Shown here one piece after another: positions 50,487 through 58,758 of a DNA stretch of 64,000 bases. This stretch comes from an uncultured Rhodopila sp. (lineage in GTDB: Bacteria > Pseudomonadota > Alphaproteobacteria > Acetobacterales > Acetobacteraceae), in assembly GCF_903915725.1 (NCBI RefSeq), contig NZ_CAIWTY010000026.1, forward strand, positions 40,156 through 104,155, read 5' to 3'. The notes beneath the pieces were generated by a model that did not search any database, was not told the origin of the DNA, and was given only the letters and a program-made list of their open reading frames with translations. Position numbers and translations under genes: made by a program. Each line of letters opens with the position of its first letter. The stretch's first letter is position 1.

Positions 50487-50914
50487 GGGATAATGCCGAG
50501 AATGTGAAGGTCGATCGTTCGGCGTTCGCGCGGGCCGTCCAGCTCGATGAAGAAGATCGACTGCCAGCCGCCCAGGAGCAGCGCGCCATCCGCCACCGGG
50601 ATGGTCTCCGAGGAGTTCATGAACAGCCCCAGCAGGTGGGCGTGCGCGTTGTCCCGGTCGTCCACCGGGGCCAGATTATGCAGATAGTCTCCGTCGCGCG
50701 GCACCAGGCGCTTGAGGTAGGTAATCATGTCGCGCTGAAGCTGCGCCTCGCGTTCGTTGACGTTGACCCGGGCGGTGGTGTGCGGGGAGATCAGCGTGAG
50801 CAGCCCGTCCCGGATGCCGGTGGAGGCGACCCAGTCGCGGATTCGCCCGGTAATGTCGATGATCTGTATCGGTTCGGCCGTGGCCAGGTCGATCCGGTGT
50901 CTGAGACTATGCAA
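50483..50914 (-). CDS. yjbQ: YjbQ-family protein (UPF0047)
   Basis: This 143-aa protein has the family pattern: [22 protein letters not shown], the histidine cluster [20 protein letters not shown] and [19 protein letters not shown]. YjbQ proteins have been reported to have thiamine-phosphate-synthase-like side activity; the real role is not settled. The start is a TTG at 50914 with AGGT 9 nt upstream, since no ATG or GTG fits. It is translationally coupled to the RuBisCO-like gene downstream, a pairing that suggests a shared substrate or pathway. Confidence 0.88.
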   Translation of the reverse strand: MHSLRHRIDLATAEPIQIIDITGRIRDWVASTGIRDGLLTLISPHTTARVNVNEREAQLQRDMITYLKRLVPRDGDYLHNLAPVDDRDNAHAHLLGLFMNSSETIPVADGALLLGGWQSIFFIELDGPRERRTIDLHILGIIP

Positions 50915-51078
50915 AGCGAATGACCTGCGCGCTGAAAGCCCGGTTCGGGCGTTAATGCGCGGTGTTATCGTGCGGGGGGCGCCCGGGCAAGGGCCGGCAG
51001 GCTGGCGCGGTGGGGCCCGTACCGGATAGAACGCCGCGCGCCGGCAGGGCTTCGCCTGGCCTATGCATGGAGAACACG

Positions 51079-51375
51079 ATGTCCGACGATCCCGCGCCCG
51101 ATGCGACCGACCGCTATGTCAGCTTTCTGGGCATCGACTGCGACGGCAAAGCCCGGCAGATGATGAATCGTATCGATCGGCATTTGGAGATTCCGGAGCG
51201 CAACAACCTGTTTTGGCAGTATTTTTCGAAGAAGCGGGCCGGCGGCTCGGGACCCAAGCCGGACGACCTGTTCCTGCTGCATTCCCACATCAATCAGGTC
51301 AGGGAACTGTTCGAGACGTGGGAGGACGAGGAGGCGCTGCGGATGCTCGACCATCTGGAGGAGAAGTGCTGCTGA
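51079..51375 (+). CDS. cowN: N2-fixation sustaining protein CowN
   Basis: This 98-aa protein has the CowN pattern: DRYVSFLGIDCDGKARQMMNRIDRHL, then PERNNLFWQYF, PDDLFLLHSHINQVRELFETWEDEEAL and a C-terminal EEKCC. CowN sustains nitrogenase activity in the presence of carbon monoxide, by protecting the enzyme in the cytoplasm. The ATG at 51079 has GGAG 6 nt upstream. The gene stands alone; no nif gene and no convincing sigma-54 promoter is visible in the window. Its presence implies that the host has a nitrogenase. Confidence 0.92.
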   Translation: MSDDPAPDATDRYVSFLGIDCDGKARQMMNRIDRHLEIPERNNLFWQYFSKKRAGGSGPKPDDLFLLHSHINQVRELFETWEDEEALRMLDHLEEKCC

Positions 51376-51434
51376 GGCCAGACCAGTCGCGATCTGGCGA
51401 TAGTTCGGCACCTCGGTGAGGTTTTGCTCACCCC

Positions 51435-52109
51435 TCACCGCCGGCCGCCGACCTCATCGAGGTGCTTGAGCAGGTCGGCCGGGTCCTCGTAGACCCGGGC
51501 GGCGCCCGCCCGCTCCAGCTCTTCCTGCCCATACCCGCCGGACAGCAGCCCGACCCCCAGCCCGCGGCAGCGCCTTGCCGCAAGCATGTCCCAGATGGAA
51601 TCCCCGATGATTACCGCCGTCTCGGTGGACACGTTCAGCCGCGCCGCCGCGGCCAGGAACAGATCCGGGTCCGGCTTGGCGTACTTCACCATGTCCCGCG
51701 TCACCACCGGCACACGCTGCGGGTCCACCCCCAGCGCGCGCAGATTCGGCGCTGCCGTCTCCATCCGGCCGCTGGTGGCGATCGCCCAGGGATGCCCGGC
51801 GGCGTCCAGCGTCGCCAGCAGTTCCTTTGCCCCGTTCAAGGGACGCACCGAGGCGCCGAGCCGGGCATACGCCGCGGCATGCAGCCGGGCCAGCCGCTCC
51901 ACCCGCTCGGGGCTGATCTCCATCCCGGTCTCACGCAGCAACTGATTGACGAACAGCCCGCCGCTCATGCCGATGCGGCGATGAATGCGCCAGACCGCGA
52001 GCTCGATCCCCTCCTGGTCCAGCGCCTCCTTCCAGGCGAGCACGTGCTGATACACGCTGTCCACCAGCGTGCCGTCGAGGTCGAACAGAAAGACCGAATC
52101 GATGTGCAT
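51435..52109 (-). CDS. HAD-superfamily phosphatase
   Basis: This 224-aa protein has motif I FLFDLDGTLVDSVYQH (nucleophile Asp), motif II IATSGR, motif III KYAKPDPDLFL and motif IV VIIGDSIWDMLAARR. The helical cap lies between residues 18 and 85, as in the beta-phosphoglucomutase/phosphoglycolate phosphatase subgroup. The ATG at 52109 has AAGGAG 6 nt upstream and is preferred to an ATG two codons earlier. It is divergent from the inositol-phosphatase-type gene. The substrate is unknown. Confidence 0.88.
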   Translation of the reverse strand: MHIDSVFLFDLDGTLVDSVYQHVLAWKEALDQEGIELAVWRIHRRIGMSGGLFVNQLLRETGMEISPERVERLARLHAAAYARLGASVRPLNGAKELLATLDAAGHPWAIATSGRMETAAPNLRALGVDPQRVPVVTRDMVKYAKPDPDLFLAAAARLNVSTETAVIIGDSIWDMLAARRCRGLGVGLLSGGYGQEELERAGAARVYEDPADLLKHLDEVGGRR

Positions 52110-52200
52110 GCTCATCTCCTTGGGGTTCGCCTCGCCAGACTCGCCCGCGGGGCGTAAGGATGATGGGCATGCATACCCCCATCGCCAACGGAGCCGGTTT

Positions 52201-53028
52201 GTGACGTTTTCCCGGGACGACGTGACCCGCATCGCCGAGATCCTCGCGGAGGCGGCCCGCAGCGAGATCATGCCCCGCTTCAAGGCGCTGGCGGACGGAG
52301 ATGTGCGGCACAAGAGCTCGGTCTTCGATCCGGTGACCGAGGCGGATGAGGCGGCGGAACGGGCGATCTCGGCCGCGCTGCTGGACGCCTGGCCCGGCGC
52401 CGTGATTGTGGGGGAGGAAGCCACCGCGGCGGACCCGTCGCTGCCCGGGCGGCTGGCGGAGGCAAAATTGGCGTTCACGGTCGATCCGATCGACGGGACG
52501 CGGAATTTCGTCGCCGGGCTGCCGCTGTTCGGGGTGATGGCGGCGGCGATCGTCGATGGCGCGGTGGTGGCGGGGGTGATCCACGATCCGGTGTGCCAGG
52601 ATACGGTGTGGGCGCTGAAAGGGCAGGGCGCCTGGCTGTCGCGCGACAGCCGCCCGCCGAAGCGGCTGCATGTCGCCGCACCGGCCGCGTTGGAGCAGAT
52701 GGAGGGGATCGCCGGGACCCATTATTTGCCGGAGCCGCTGCGCGCGACGGTGCTGCGCAACCTGCCGCGGCTCGGCTCCGTCACCTGGTTGCGCTGTGCC
52801 GCGCACGAGTACCGGATGGCGGCGTCGGGGGCCTGCCATGTGCTGTTCTACAATCGGCTGATGCCGTGGGATCACGCTCCGGGCTGGCTGCTGCACCAGG
52901 AGGCGGGGGGATATTCCGCGCATTTCGACGGGTCCGCGTATGTGCCGGCGCACACGACCGGCGGGCTAATTTGCGCGCCGGACCGGGAGAGCTGGGAGGT
53001 TGTGCGGGAGGGGTTGATCGGGGGGTAA
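52201..53028 (+). CDS. Inositol monophosphatase family protein
   Basis: This 275-aa protein has the metal sites: VFDPVTEADEAAERAI, VGEEATA, and VDPIDGTRNFVAGLPLFGVM (DPIDGT), with the C-terminal MPWDHAPGWLLHQEAGG. It may be an inositol-1-monophosphatase or a HisN-type histidinol phosphatase. The start is GTG at 52201, with CGGAG upstream. The family normally works in the cytoplasm with Mg. Confidence 0.92.
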   Translation: MTFSRDDVTRIAEILAEAARSEIMPRFKALADGDVRHKSSVFDPVTEADEAAERAISAALLDAWPGAVIVGEEATAADPSLPGRLAEAKLAFTVDPIDGTRNFVAGLPLFGVMAAAIVDGAVVAGVIHDPVCQDTVWALKGQGAWLSRDSRPPKRLHVAAPAALEQMEGIAGTHYLPEPLRATVLRNLPRLGSVTWLRCAAHEYRMAASGACHVLFYNRLMPWDHAPGWLLHQEAGGYSAHFDGSAYVPAHTTGGLICAPDRESWEVVREGLIGG

Positions 53029-53159
53029 CGCAGAAGCCTCGCGCCTTGCTTAGCCAAATGCCGCGAGAGCCGGCCGATCCTCTGGACGGTCAGCTAGCAA
53101 ACCAACTGGCCGCCGAAAGGGATCACACAGTTCAGGCAGCGGATGCCTTTCGAGCGACC

Positions 53160-55487
53160 TCACACGATTTGACCCTCCGTGATTAGACCGGCCATTTTGG
53201 CCTCCTCAATGATACCGTTTGGCAGAGCGCCCCGGTTCAGCGCAACCACAACGCGGTCTCTAGCTCGAGTCACTGCCAGATAGACCTCGCGCAAAACCTG
53301 CTGTTCAAGCGCGGCTGTTAGCGCAGGATTGTCTGAGACGCGTGGCGGCATGATACCACGTTCCAATCCAACCAGAATGGCAGCATCGAACTCCTGACCA
53401 CCTATGAAGGCGGGTCGGCTAATTATGACCAAAGGTTGATCTGGATTCAGCTTTTCGCCGCGCTGAGTGATTATGTGGAGAGGGAGCTCCGAAGCCTTGA
53501 ATTCCTCAGTGACTTCTGTCCAGTAGCCTTCCGCGTGACAGATGACGGCGATCTGCCTCACGTTTTTGGCGCGGAGTCGCTGTACCTGGCGCACAAGGAA
53601 CTTCCCGAAGCTTGGCGAATCTTCGTGACACGGGACAATGATTGGTGGCGTCGCCGCCAATTGCTTCGACCCATAATTGTGTACCCCGATATTAGTGAAG
53701 TCGGGGAACTCATTACTAAATAGGTCCGTTGTTCTTTGGATCACAAAGAATGCCAGATCTACAATTTCTTTTGTTGACCGGTGATTCGATGGTAGTTGTT
53801 CATCCAAAGCATCAGCAATCCCGAGCGTGGCGAGTCCAGGTGCCGAGAAGCCGAAGGGCTCCTGCGCTTCGTCCAACGCCAAAGCAATGGGAACGTGAGA
53901 TGTAGTGCCTTTGGTCAAGAAAGAAAACACCCGCCTTTCATTTTCATTAAACAATTGTGCTTCGTCGACAAAGACAAAGTCGAAGCCCTCCGTCTTTCTC
54001 TTGAGCTGCCACACAGGCGTGCGCAGCCTGCCTGCCAAGGAGAGCGCAACATCATCTGTATCTAGCATTTCGAAGCCTTCGAATACAACCTCGTGATATT
54101 TCCTGAAAGTATCAAATACAACTCTCCTTTCCTTGGGGCCTAAAATTTTGTGCAGCCGGCTCAGAGGAGTGTCCGCCCCGATGTACCGCATGGGGTCGTC
54201 AGTTAAACCTCGGCCTTTGATTGCAGTTGAAATTTCCGCCATTACCAGAATAGCAAATAGATCAAATAATTCATCATTGCTGTGGACTTGTGTCAATAAG
54301 CTGCTCGTTGGGATAACGCGCTCGCTCTCGTCTAATGTCGCTCTCAATGCCTCACGAACCTGTTCAAACTGAAAGATTTTTGTTTTTTGAGCATCTTTAT
54401 CTATTACCATGGTCTCTGAAAGCCCGACGATACTCCGTCCATACTCCGATAGCGTCGTTACGATAAGACATTGTGAATTCCCGGTAAGATATTCGTCGGC
54501 ACCAAGAACCCGCAGGCGATCGACTACAGATTGAGCCATAGCCGCATTATGTACTATATAGAGCATTCGGATCGGCTGACCGGAGGCGCGAGCTGTATCG
54601 AGATAGCTTAATGCCAATAGCTGCATCAGCAATGTCTTGCCCGATCCTGCGGGTCCTACGATTCGGATCGGGTGTCGGCGGAGTGCCCCGGAATTTAGAA
54701 CCCTCTTTTGAGCGTCACTCAACCGTCCACTATTCAACCATCCTGCTGCATCCCAATGCATTGTCTCGTAGCTGCCTATTGGCATTCCCAAGCGAGAATT
54801 TGTGCTGACGTTTACATAGGACGACGATACCAAGGACGTGCTCTCTTGGGAGAGGCTATTTCGCAGATCCTGTAGTATTGGAACTTCAAGTAAGGGGCGC
54901 CTTCTTTGGGCGTCTATTATCTGGCCGGCTTCCGCCACCAGGGGCGCGAAATCTCGCAACTCTGAAGTTATAGCAACTTGAAGTTCATCAAAGTCGTGTC
55001 CAGGACCGATCACGAATATCGCCTTAGAGGTCAGATTAGCGTATCCTGGGCCTCCCTCGAAATAGGCAACCGAATACTGCCTGGCCTCGTTCCCGCGGCC
55101 AGCCAAGCAAGTGTGACACCCGTTCTGCCAGGTTCGGTGAATAAAGTCTCCTTCGATCATTAATGCCTGCAACCGCTGATTGGTGACATATAATATACGC
55201 TGTAGCACTTCCTCGCTTATCGATATCTCGCCCAGCAGGCCATGAGGGGGTTCTAGTTTGAAGATACCCCATTGTTCCGTCCCGATACCGGAAAGATAAT
55301 CGCGATTCCAGACCGCCAATAGGCGGCCGTCCGCGGAACCCGCCATTCTGAGAGGGCCGCATGAGAACTCGGCGCGTTTCAGGCCGGTTAGATCGGCTTT
55401 AGTTAGCGCAGAATGAATGCCTTTCATTATGCCGGTATTACTCAAAAGCCAGGAACTTGTTGGCTGAGTGATGGCGACGAACTCCAT
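53160..55487 (-). CDS. UvrD-like superfamily 1 helicase, putative defence ATPase
   Basis: The 775-aa protein has an unrecognised N-terminal region of about 260 residues, then a superfamily 1 helicase core: Walker A GPAGSGKT at 278-285, Walker B VDEAQ around 508-511, and motif VI LREVYLAVTRARDRVVV near the C-terminus. No nuclease motif was seen. The ATG has GGAGG 9 nt upstream. Its DNA is noticeably AT-richer than the surroundings and its codon use less biased to G and C, which suggests transfer. It follows the 296-aa gene by 4 bp, forming a two-gene unit. Confidence 0.8.
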   Translation of the reverse strand: MEFVAITQPTSSWLLSNTGIMKGIHSALTKADLTGLKRAEFSCGPLRMAGSADGRLLAVWNRDYLSGIGTEQWGIFKLEPPHGLLGEISISEEVLQRILYVTNQRLQALMIEGDFIHRTWQNGCHTCLAGRGNEARQYSVAYFEGGPGYANLTSKAIFVIGPGHDFDELQVAITSELRDFAPLVAEAGQIIDAQRRRPLLEVPILQDLRNSLSQESTSLVSSSYVNVSTNSRLGMPIGSYETMHWDAAGWLNSGRLSDAQKRVLNSGALRRHPIRIVGPAGSGKTLLMQLLALSYLDTARASGQPIRMLYIVHNAAMAQSVVDRLRVLGADEYLTGNSQCLIVTTLSEYGRSIVGLSETMVIDKDAQKTKIFQFEQVREALRATLDESERVIPTSSLLTQVHSNDELFDLFAILVMAEISTAIKGRGLTDDPMRYIGADTPLSRLHKILGPKERRVVFDTFRKYHEVVFEGFEMLDTDDVALSLAGRLRTPVWQLKRKTEGFDFVFVDEAQLFNENERRVFSFLTKGTTSHVPIALALDEAQEPFGFSAPGLATLGIADALDEQLPSNHRSTKEIVDLAFFVIQRTTDLFSNEFPDFTNIGVHNYGSKQLAATPPIIVPCHEDSPSFGKFLVRQVQRLRAKNVRQIAVICHAEGYWTEVTEEFKASELPLHIITQRGEKLNPDQPLVIISRPAFIGGQEFDAAILVGLERGIMPPRVSDNPALTAALEQQVLREVYLAVTRARDRVVVALNRGALPNGIIEEAKMAGLITEGQIV

Positions 55488-55491
55488 GGCG

Positions 55492-56382
55492 CTAGACCTC
55501 CCTCACGATTCGAGTTATTGATGATAAAGTAAAATCGGGTGATCCGATGCGATTGTACATTGAGACATATCTGGACAGCAGGTCGGAGAGGAAGTCCGGC
55601 CGCAGCGACAAGCATTTCACGGGCAATTCGGATCTATAGTTGTGCAATGCGCGGGTTGTCTCCAAGTTTCTAGACACGACCTCGGACCAATTTGCCTGGT
55701 TGGCATCTCTGGCGAGGTCAAGCACCTCAATCGGAACCGTAATCGGATATCGAAATAGGACCACCGAATGACGGGGAACGCCTGAAAAGGCGGGGTTCTG
55801 TCCGTCGGCGGGAAGAAAATGTAGGTCTGAACTAAAGGCGTTCGTTATGATTTTGCGAAGAATTGGGTCCCATTCCGATCCGAAGAAATTTGCGAGGCGC
55901 GACGTCTCGATTTCGGTCAGATCCGGATGGCCTATTGCGGCAAGGATGTTTAGTCCTACTTGTACTCTAATGAGCGCGCCGGCTTCCGCTTCCCCTCGTT
56001 GTTTGGCCGCTAAATAGTCATCAATCTCCCCAATGGCATATTCAATATCCAATGGCATCGGGCACCGGAATTCGCCGGATCCCCAATCCAATCGCGGGGC
56101 AAAACGGAGTGATTTCAAGAGGTTCTGAGTGCGTGTGCGTACCATCGGCAACACCCCGTTTGATGAAAAGTAAGCCCTGATCGGGAGGACCGGCAGGTAT
56201 GTCACCGTTTCGGTCTTATTCTTGCCCAAATCACAGGCCGGGGTAATGACAATTCCTGACAGGGCGCTGCTGCCAAGCAGGCCCATGGTCGCGAGATGCG
56301 TCCATATGTCGCCACATGCATGGGCCGACACGGGGAGGTAGTCATAATAGTGGCGAGCGCTGATTCGACGAAGATCTGGCAT
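55492..56382 (-). CDS. Hypothetical protein with ITPACDL motif, partner of helicase
   Basis: This 296-aa protein is not a family I can name. A notable motif is GIVITPACDLGKNKTETVTYLPVLPI at residues 43-68, with a Cys-Asp pair (50-51) after a hydrophobic strand; similar x-CD-L strands occur in several uncharacterised proteins beside mobile or defence ATPases. A second region, VPRHSVVLFRYP, may form another strand. It is AT-richer than flanking DNA. It is upstream of and closely spaced to the helicase, so the two are likely produced together. Confidence 0.6.
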   Translation of the reverse strand: MPDLRRISARHYYDYLPVSAHACGDIWTHLATMGLLGSSALSGIVITPACDLGKNKTETVTYLPVLPIRAYFSSNGVLPMVRTRTQNLLKSLRFAPRLDWGSGEFRCPMPLDIEYAIGEIDDYLAAKQRGEAEAGALIRVQVGLNILAAIGHPDLTEIETSRLANFFGSEWDPILRKIITNAFSSDLHFLPADGQNPAFSGVPRHSVVLFRYPITVPIEVLDLARDANQANWSEVVSRNLETTRALHNYRSELPVKCLSLRPDFLSDLLSRYVSMYNRIGSPDFTLSSITRIVREV

Positions 56383-56612
56383 ATCAGCGGATTACCTAGC
56401 TAAGTACCACCGTCCCGGCTCACCTCCACATCAGAGGCTCACAGGCTGCGGCTGCTGATCAAGTTATCGTGACGAGGCGGGCTACGCAATAGCCCAATCT
56501 CGATCTTTAACGGCGATTCCTGCATTTTGGCTGGTAGTGCGCTCAGCGCCTTGACGCCCGGTCATGCTGGCTCGGGAGCCATCTGAGGCCACAGAGTGAG
56601 GCTTTCGCCAGG
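56383..56612. other. Intergenic between defence-like pair and MNT gene
   Basis: No HEPN partner frame or other gene could be found in these 230 bp, although an MNT gene is usually accompanied by one. It contains the upstream region of the 296-aa gene. Confidence 0.4.
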
Positions 56613-56933
56613 TCAGTACCGCTCATAGACGACAACGCCCTCAAGCGCGGCGGTGCGTGAAAGTGTGTTGGCGATCTCCGACTTGCGCAGGAATGTCGCC
56701 TCGCGGATCGGAATCACATCGGCCGGTTGATGATAGGTTCCGCGAGCTTCGAAGCCGGCCTTAAGCGTGACCTTCTCAGCCGGCGTGTCGTCGTCAACAA
56801 TCACCAGCAGATCGATATCGCTTTCCGGTCCAGCCGTCCCACGAGCGACGGAGCCGAACACGATAACCCGCCGCGGGTTGAAATACGTCACGACGGCGTC
56901 GAGCAATTCGGCCGGAACAAGTTTCGGGTTCAT
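56613..56933 (-). CDS. MNT-type nucleotidyltransferase domain protein
   Basis: This 106-aa minimal nucleotidyltransferase has GSVARGTAGPESDIDLLVIVD (G-S...SDIDLLV, two catalytic Asp). In MNT/HEPN toxin-antitoxin systems this protein AMPylates and neutralises a HEPN RNase. No HEPN gene lies on either side, so it is orphaned here or acts with a partner elsewhere. The ATG is at 56933. It belongs to the same accessory stretch as the helicase pair and mazEF. Confidence 0.85.
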   Translation of the reverse strand: MNPKLVPAELLDAVVTYFNPRRVIVFGSVARGTAGPESDIDLLVIVDDDTPAEKVTLKAGFEARGTYHQPADVIPIREATFLRKSEIANTLSRTAALEGVVVYERY

Positions 56934-57046
56934 TTGCGACTGTTACCGGGCGGGTGCGAAGACGAAACTCACTGTATCGCGCCTCGCAATGCAAGTCGCG
57001 CATAAGCGTAGGGATTGAATAGTGCCTTGACTCTGGGGGCGCCCCA

Positions 57047-57060
57047 CGTCACATGTGACG
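57047..57060. promoter_or_regulatory. Palindromic putative operator of the mazEF-like locus
   Basis: CGTCACATGTGACG is a perfect 14-bp palindrome ending 1 bp before the antitoxin start codon. Antitoxins of this type commonly autoregulate by binding a palindrome over the promoter or start. Function is inferred from position and symmetry. Confidence 0.5.
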
Positions 57061-57061
57061 C

Positions 57062-57286
57062 ATGACAGGTTCGGCATCATCTTCAACTCGCACCCAGCGG
57101 TACCGTGACGGCCTGCGCCGCCGCGGTTTGCGGCCCATGCAGATATGGGTCCCCGACATCCGTGCTCCCGGCTTCGCGGCCGAGATCAAGCGCCAATGCG
57201 AGCTTATCAACGCAGCCGATCGGCAGGAGAACCTGATGGCCTGGGTCGAGGACGTCAGCGTGTTCGATGAAGACGACCGCGCGTGA
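57062..57286 (+). CDS. MazE-like antitoxin (DUF3018 type)
   Basis: This 74-aa protein has the DUF3018 pattern: RTQRYRDGLRRRGLRPMQIWVPDIRAPGFAAEIKRQCELIN. It would bind and neutralise the MazF-like toxin and probably autoregulate the operon. Its TGA overlaps the GTG start of the toxin gene, so translation is coupled. The ATG at 57062 comes immediately after a palindrome and has no strong ribosome-binding site. Confidence 0.85.
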   Translation: MTGSASSSTRTQRYRDGLRRRGLRPMQIWVPDIRAPGFAAEIKRQCELINAADRQENLMAWVEDVSVFDEDDRA

Positions 57287-57615
57287 AGCGTGGCGATGTC
57301 GTCGCCGTCGCCGATCGTGGTGGCGACTTTACCGGGAAGCCGCGGCCCGGTGTGATCGTCCAGTCCGATCTGTTCGCAGCCATGGAGAGCGTCACGATTT
57401 GTCCGCTGACATCCGTGCCTCTGGACGTGCCCGCAACACGGCTGAGGATCGAACCTTCCGCCGAGTTGACCTTGCGCACGGCGTCCTGGATCGCGGTTGA
57501 CAAAATCACCTCCGTCCGCCGGGACCGTATCGGCCCGCCGATAGGTCGTTTGTCGCCCGAGGACTTGCAACGGCTGAACGGCGCAATCGCGGTGTTTCTC
57601 GGCCTCGGCGGCTAA
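57283..57615 (+). CDS. MazF/PemK-type endoribonuclease toxin
   Basis: This 110-aa PemK-fold protein has KRGDVVAVADRGGDFTGKPRPGVIVQSD, SVTICPLTSV, and ASWIAVDKITSVRRDRIG with the conserved Arg and Ser/Thr positions of MazF active sites. It cleaves mRNA at short sequences. The start is a GTG overlapping the antitoxin stop. The pair looks intact. Confidence 0.9.
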   Translation: MKRGDVVAVADRGGDFTGKPRPGVIVQSDLFAAMESVTICPLTSVPLDVPATRLRIEPSAELTLRTASWIAVDKITSVRRDRIGPPIGRLSPEDLQRLNGAIAVFLGLGG

Positions 57616-57624
57616 GCCCGCCGC

Positions 57625-58758
57625 CTACCCCACTTCCGCCGCCAGCCTCGCCAGATAGTAAGCCGGGTCGCCAAACAGTCGCTCGATCACCATGCAGCGC
57701 CGGAAGTAATGCCCGACCGCATATTCCTCGGTCATGCCGATGCCGCCATGCACCTGCACTGCACTCTGCGACACATACCGCCCGGCCTGGCCGACGCCGA
57801 CCTTCGCCAGCGCGATGTCATGCGCGCGGGCGCCATCGTCCGGGTTGTCGATCGACATTGTCGCCAGCATCGCCATGCTGCGGCCCTGCTCCTGAGCCAT
57901 AAACATGTCCGCCAGCCGGTGCTGCACCACTTGGTACGACCCGATGGGCTGGCCGAACTGCACCCGGGTTTTCGCGTATTCCAGAGTCATTTCGTTCATC
58001 GCTTCCATCGCGCCGACGGTCTCCCCCGCGGTGGCCGCAATCCCCGCCTCGATGACCCGGCGGATTATCGGCAGGCCACCGCCGACCTCGCCCAGCACAT
58101 CGGCGTCCGACACGGAAACGTTCGATAAAGAGATATCCGCGGCCCGCGTATCGTCGCGGCTGACATAACCGCGCCGCGCCACCCCGGACGCGCCGGCATC
58201 AACCAGAAACAGCGTGATCCCGTCTTCATCGTAGCGCTCCCCGCCGGTACGCGCGCTGACGACGATCTTGTCTGCGGCCTCGCCATGCGACACCACGGTC
58301 TTCGACCCGTCCAGCACCCAGCCGCCGCCGCGTTTCGCCGTCGTCACCACATCGGTCAGATCGTACCGAGCCTGCCGCTCGCTGTGCGCGAACGCCAGCT
58401 TCAACCCGCCCTCGGCGATCGCCGGCAGGATCGCCTGCTTCTGTGCCGCGGACCCGGCCAGGTTCACCGCCGCACCGCCCAGCACCACGGTCGGAAAGTA
58501 AGGCTCCAGCACCAGCACGCGGCCGAACGCCTGCATCACCAGCATCACCTCCTGCGCGCTGCCGCCGAACCCCCCATACTCCTCGGCGAACGGCAGCCCG
58601 AGCAGGCCGAGTTCGGCGAACTGCGACCACACCGCGGGGGAGTATCCCTCCGGCAGCGCCATATACGACTTGCGCCGGGTGAAATCGTAAGTGTCGCGCA
58701 GCATACGCGTCACGCTTTCGACCAGCAGCCGCTGGTCGTCGGACGGTTCGAAATCCAT
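57625..58758 (-). CDS. Acyl-CoA dehydrogenase (small-subunit type)
   Basis: This 377-aa protein has the acyl-CoA dehydrogenase fold: LPFAEEYGGFGGSAQEVMLVM, LAFAHSERQARYDL, VLGEVGGGLPII, and QVHGGIGMTEEYAVGHYFRR. It pairs with the upstream gene in the way of the pimeloyl-CoA dehydrogenase small/large subunits. The start ATG overlaps the TAA of the upstream dehydrogenase by one base. It should oxidise an acyl-CoA at the alpha-beta bond and hand electrons to ETF. The substrate is unclear; steroid, dicarboxylic or branched acids are possible. Confidence 0.9.
   Translation of the reverse strand: MDFEPSDDQRLLVESVTRMLRDTYDFTRRKSYMALPEGYSPAVWSQFAELGLLGLPFAEEYGGFGGSAQEVMLVMQAFGRVLVLEPYFPTVVLGGAAVNLAGSAAQKQAILPAIAEGGLKLAFAHSERQARYDLTDVVTTAKRGGGWVLDGSKTVVSHGEAADKIVVSARTGGERYDEDGITLFLVDAGASGVARRGYVSRDDTRAADISLSNVSVSDADVLGEVGGGLPIIRRVIEAGIAATAGETVGAMEAMNEMTLEYAKTRVQFGQPIGSYQVVQHRLADMFMAQEQGRSMAMLATMSIDNPDDGARAHDIALAKVGVGQAGRYVSQSAVQVHGGIGMTEEYAVGHYFRRCMVIERLFGDPAYYLARLAAEVG

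Noticed and set aside
50915..51078. Sigma-54 promoter upstream of cowN
   Set aside because: I looked for the GG-N10-GC pattern with the usual flanks and for TGT-N10-ACA NifA sites and found neither in convincing form.
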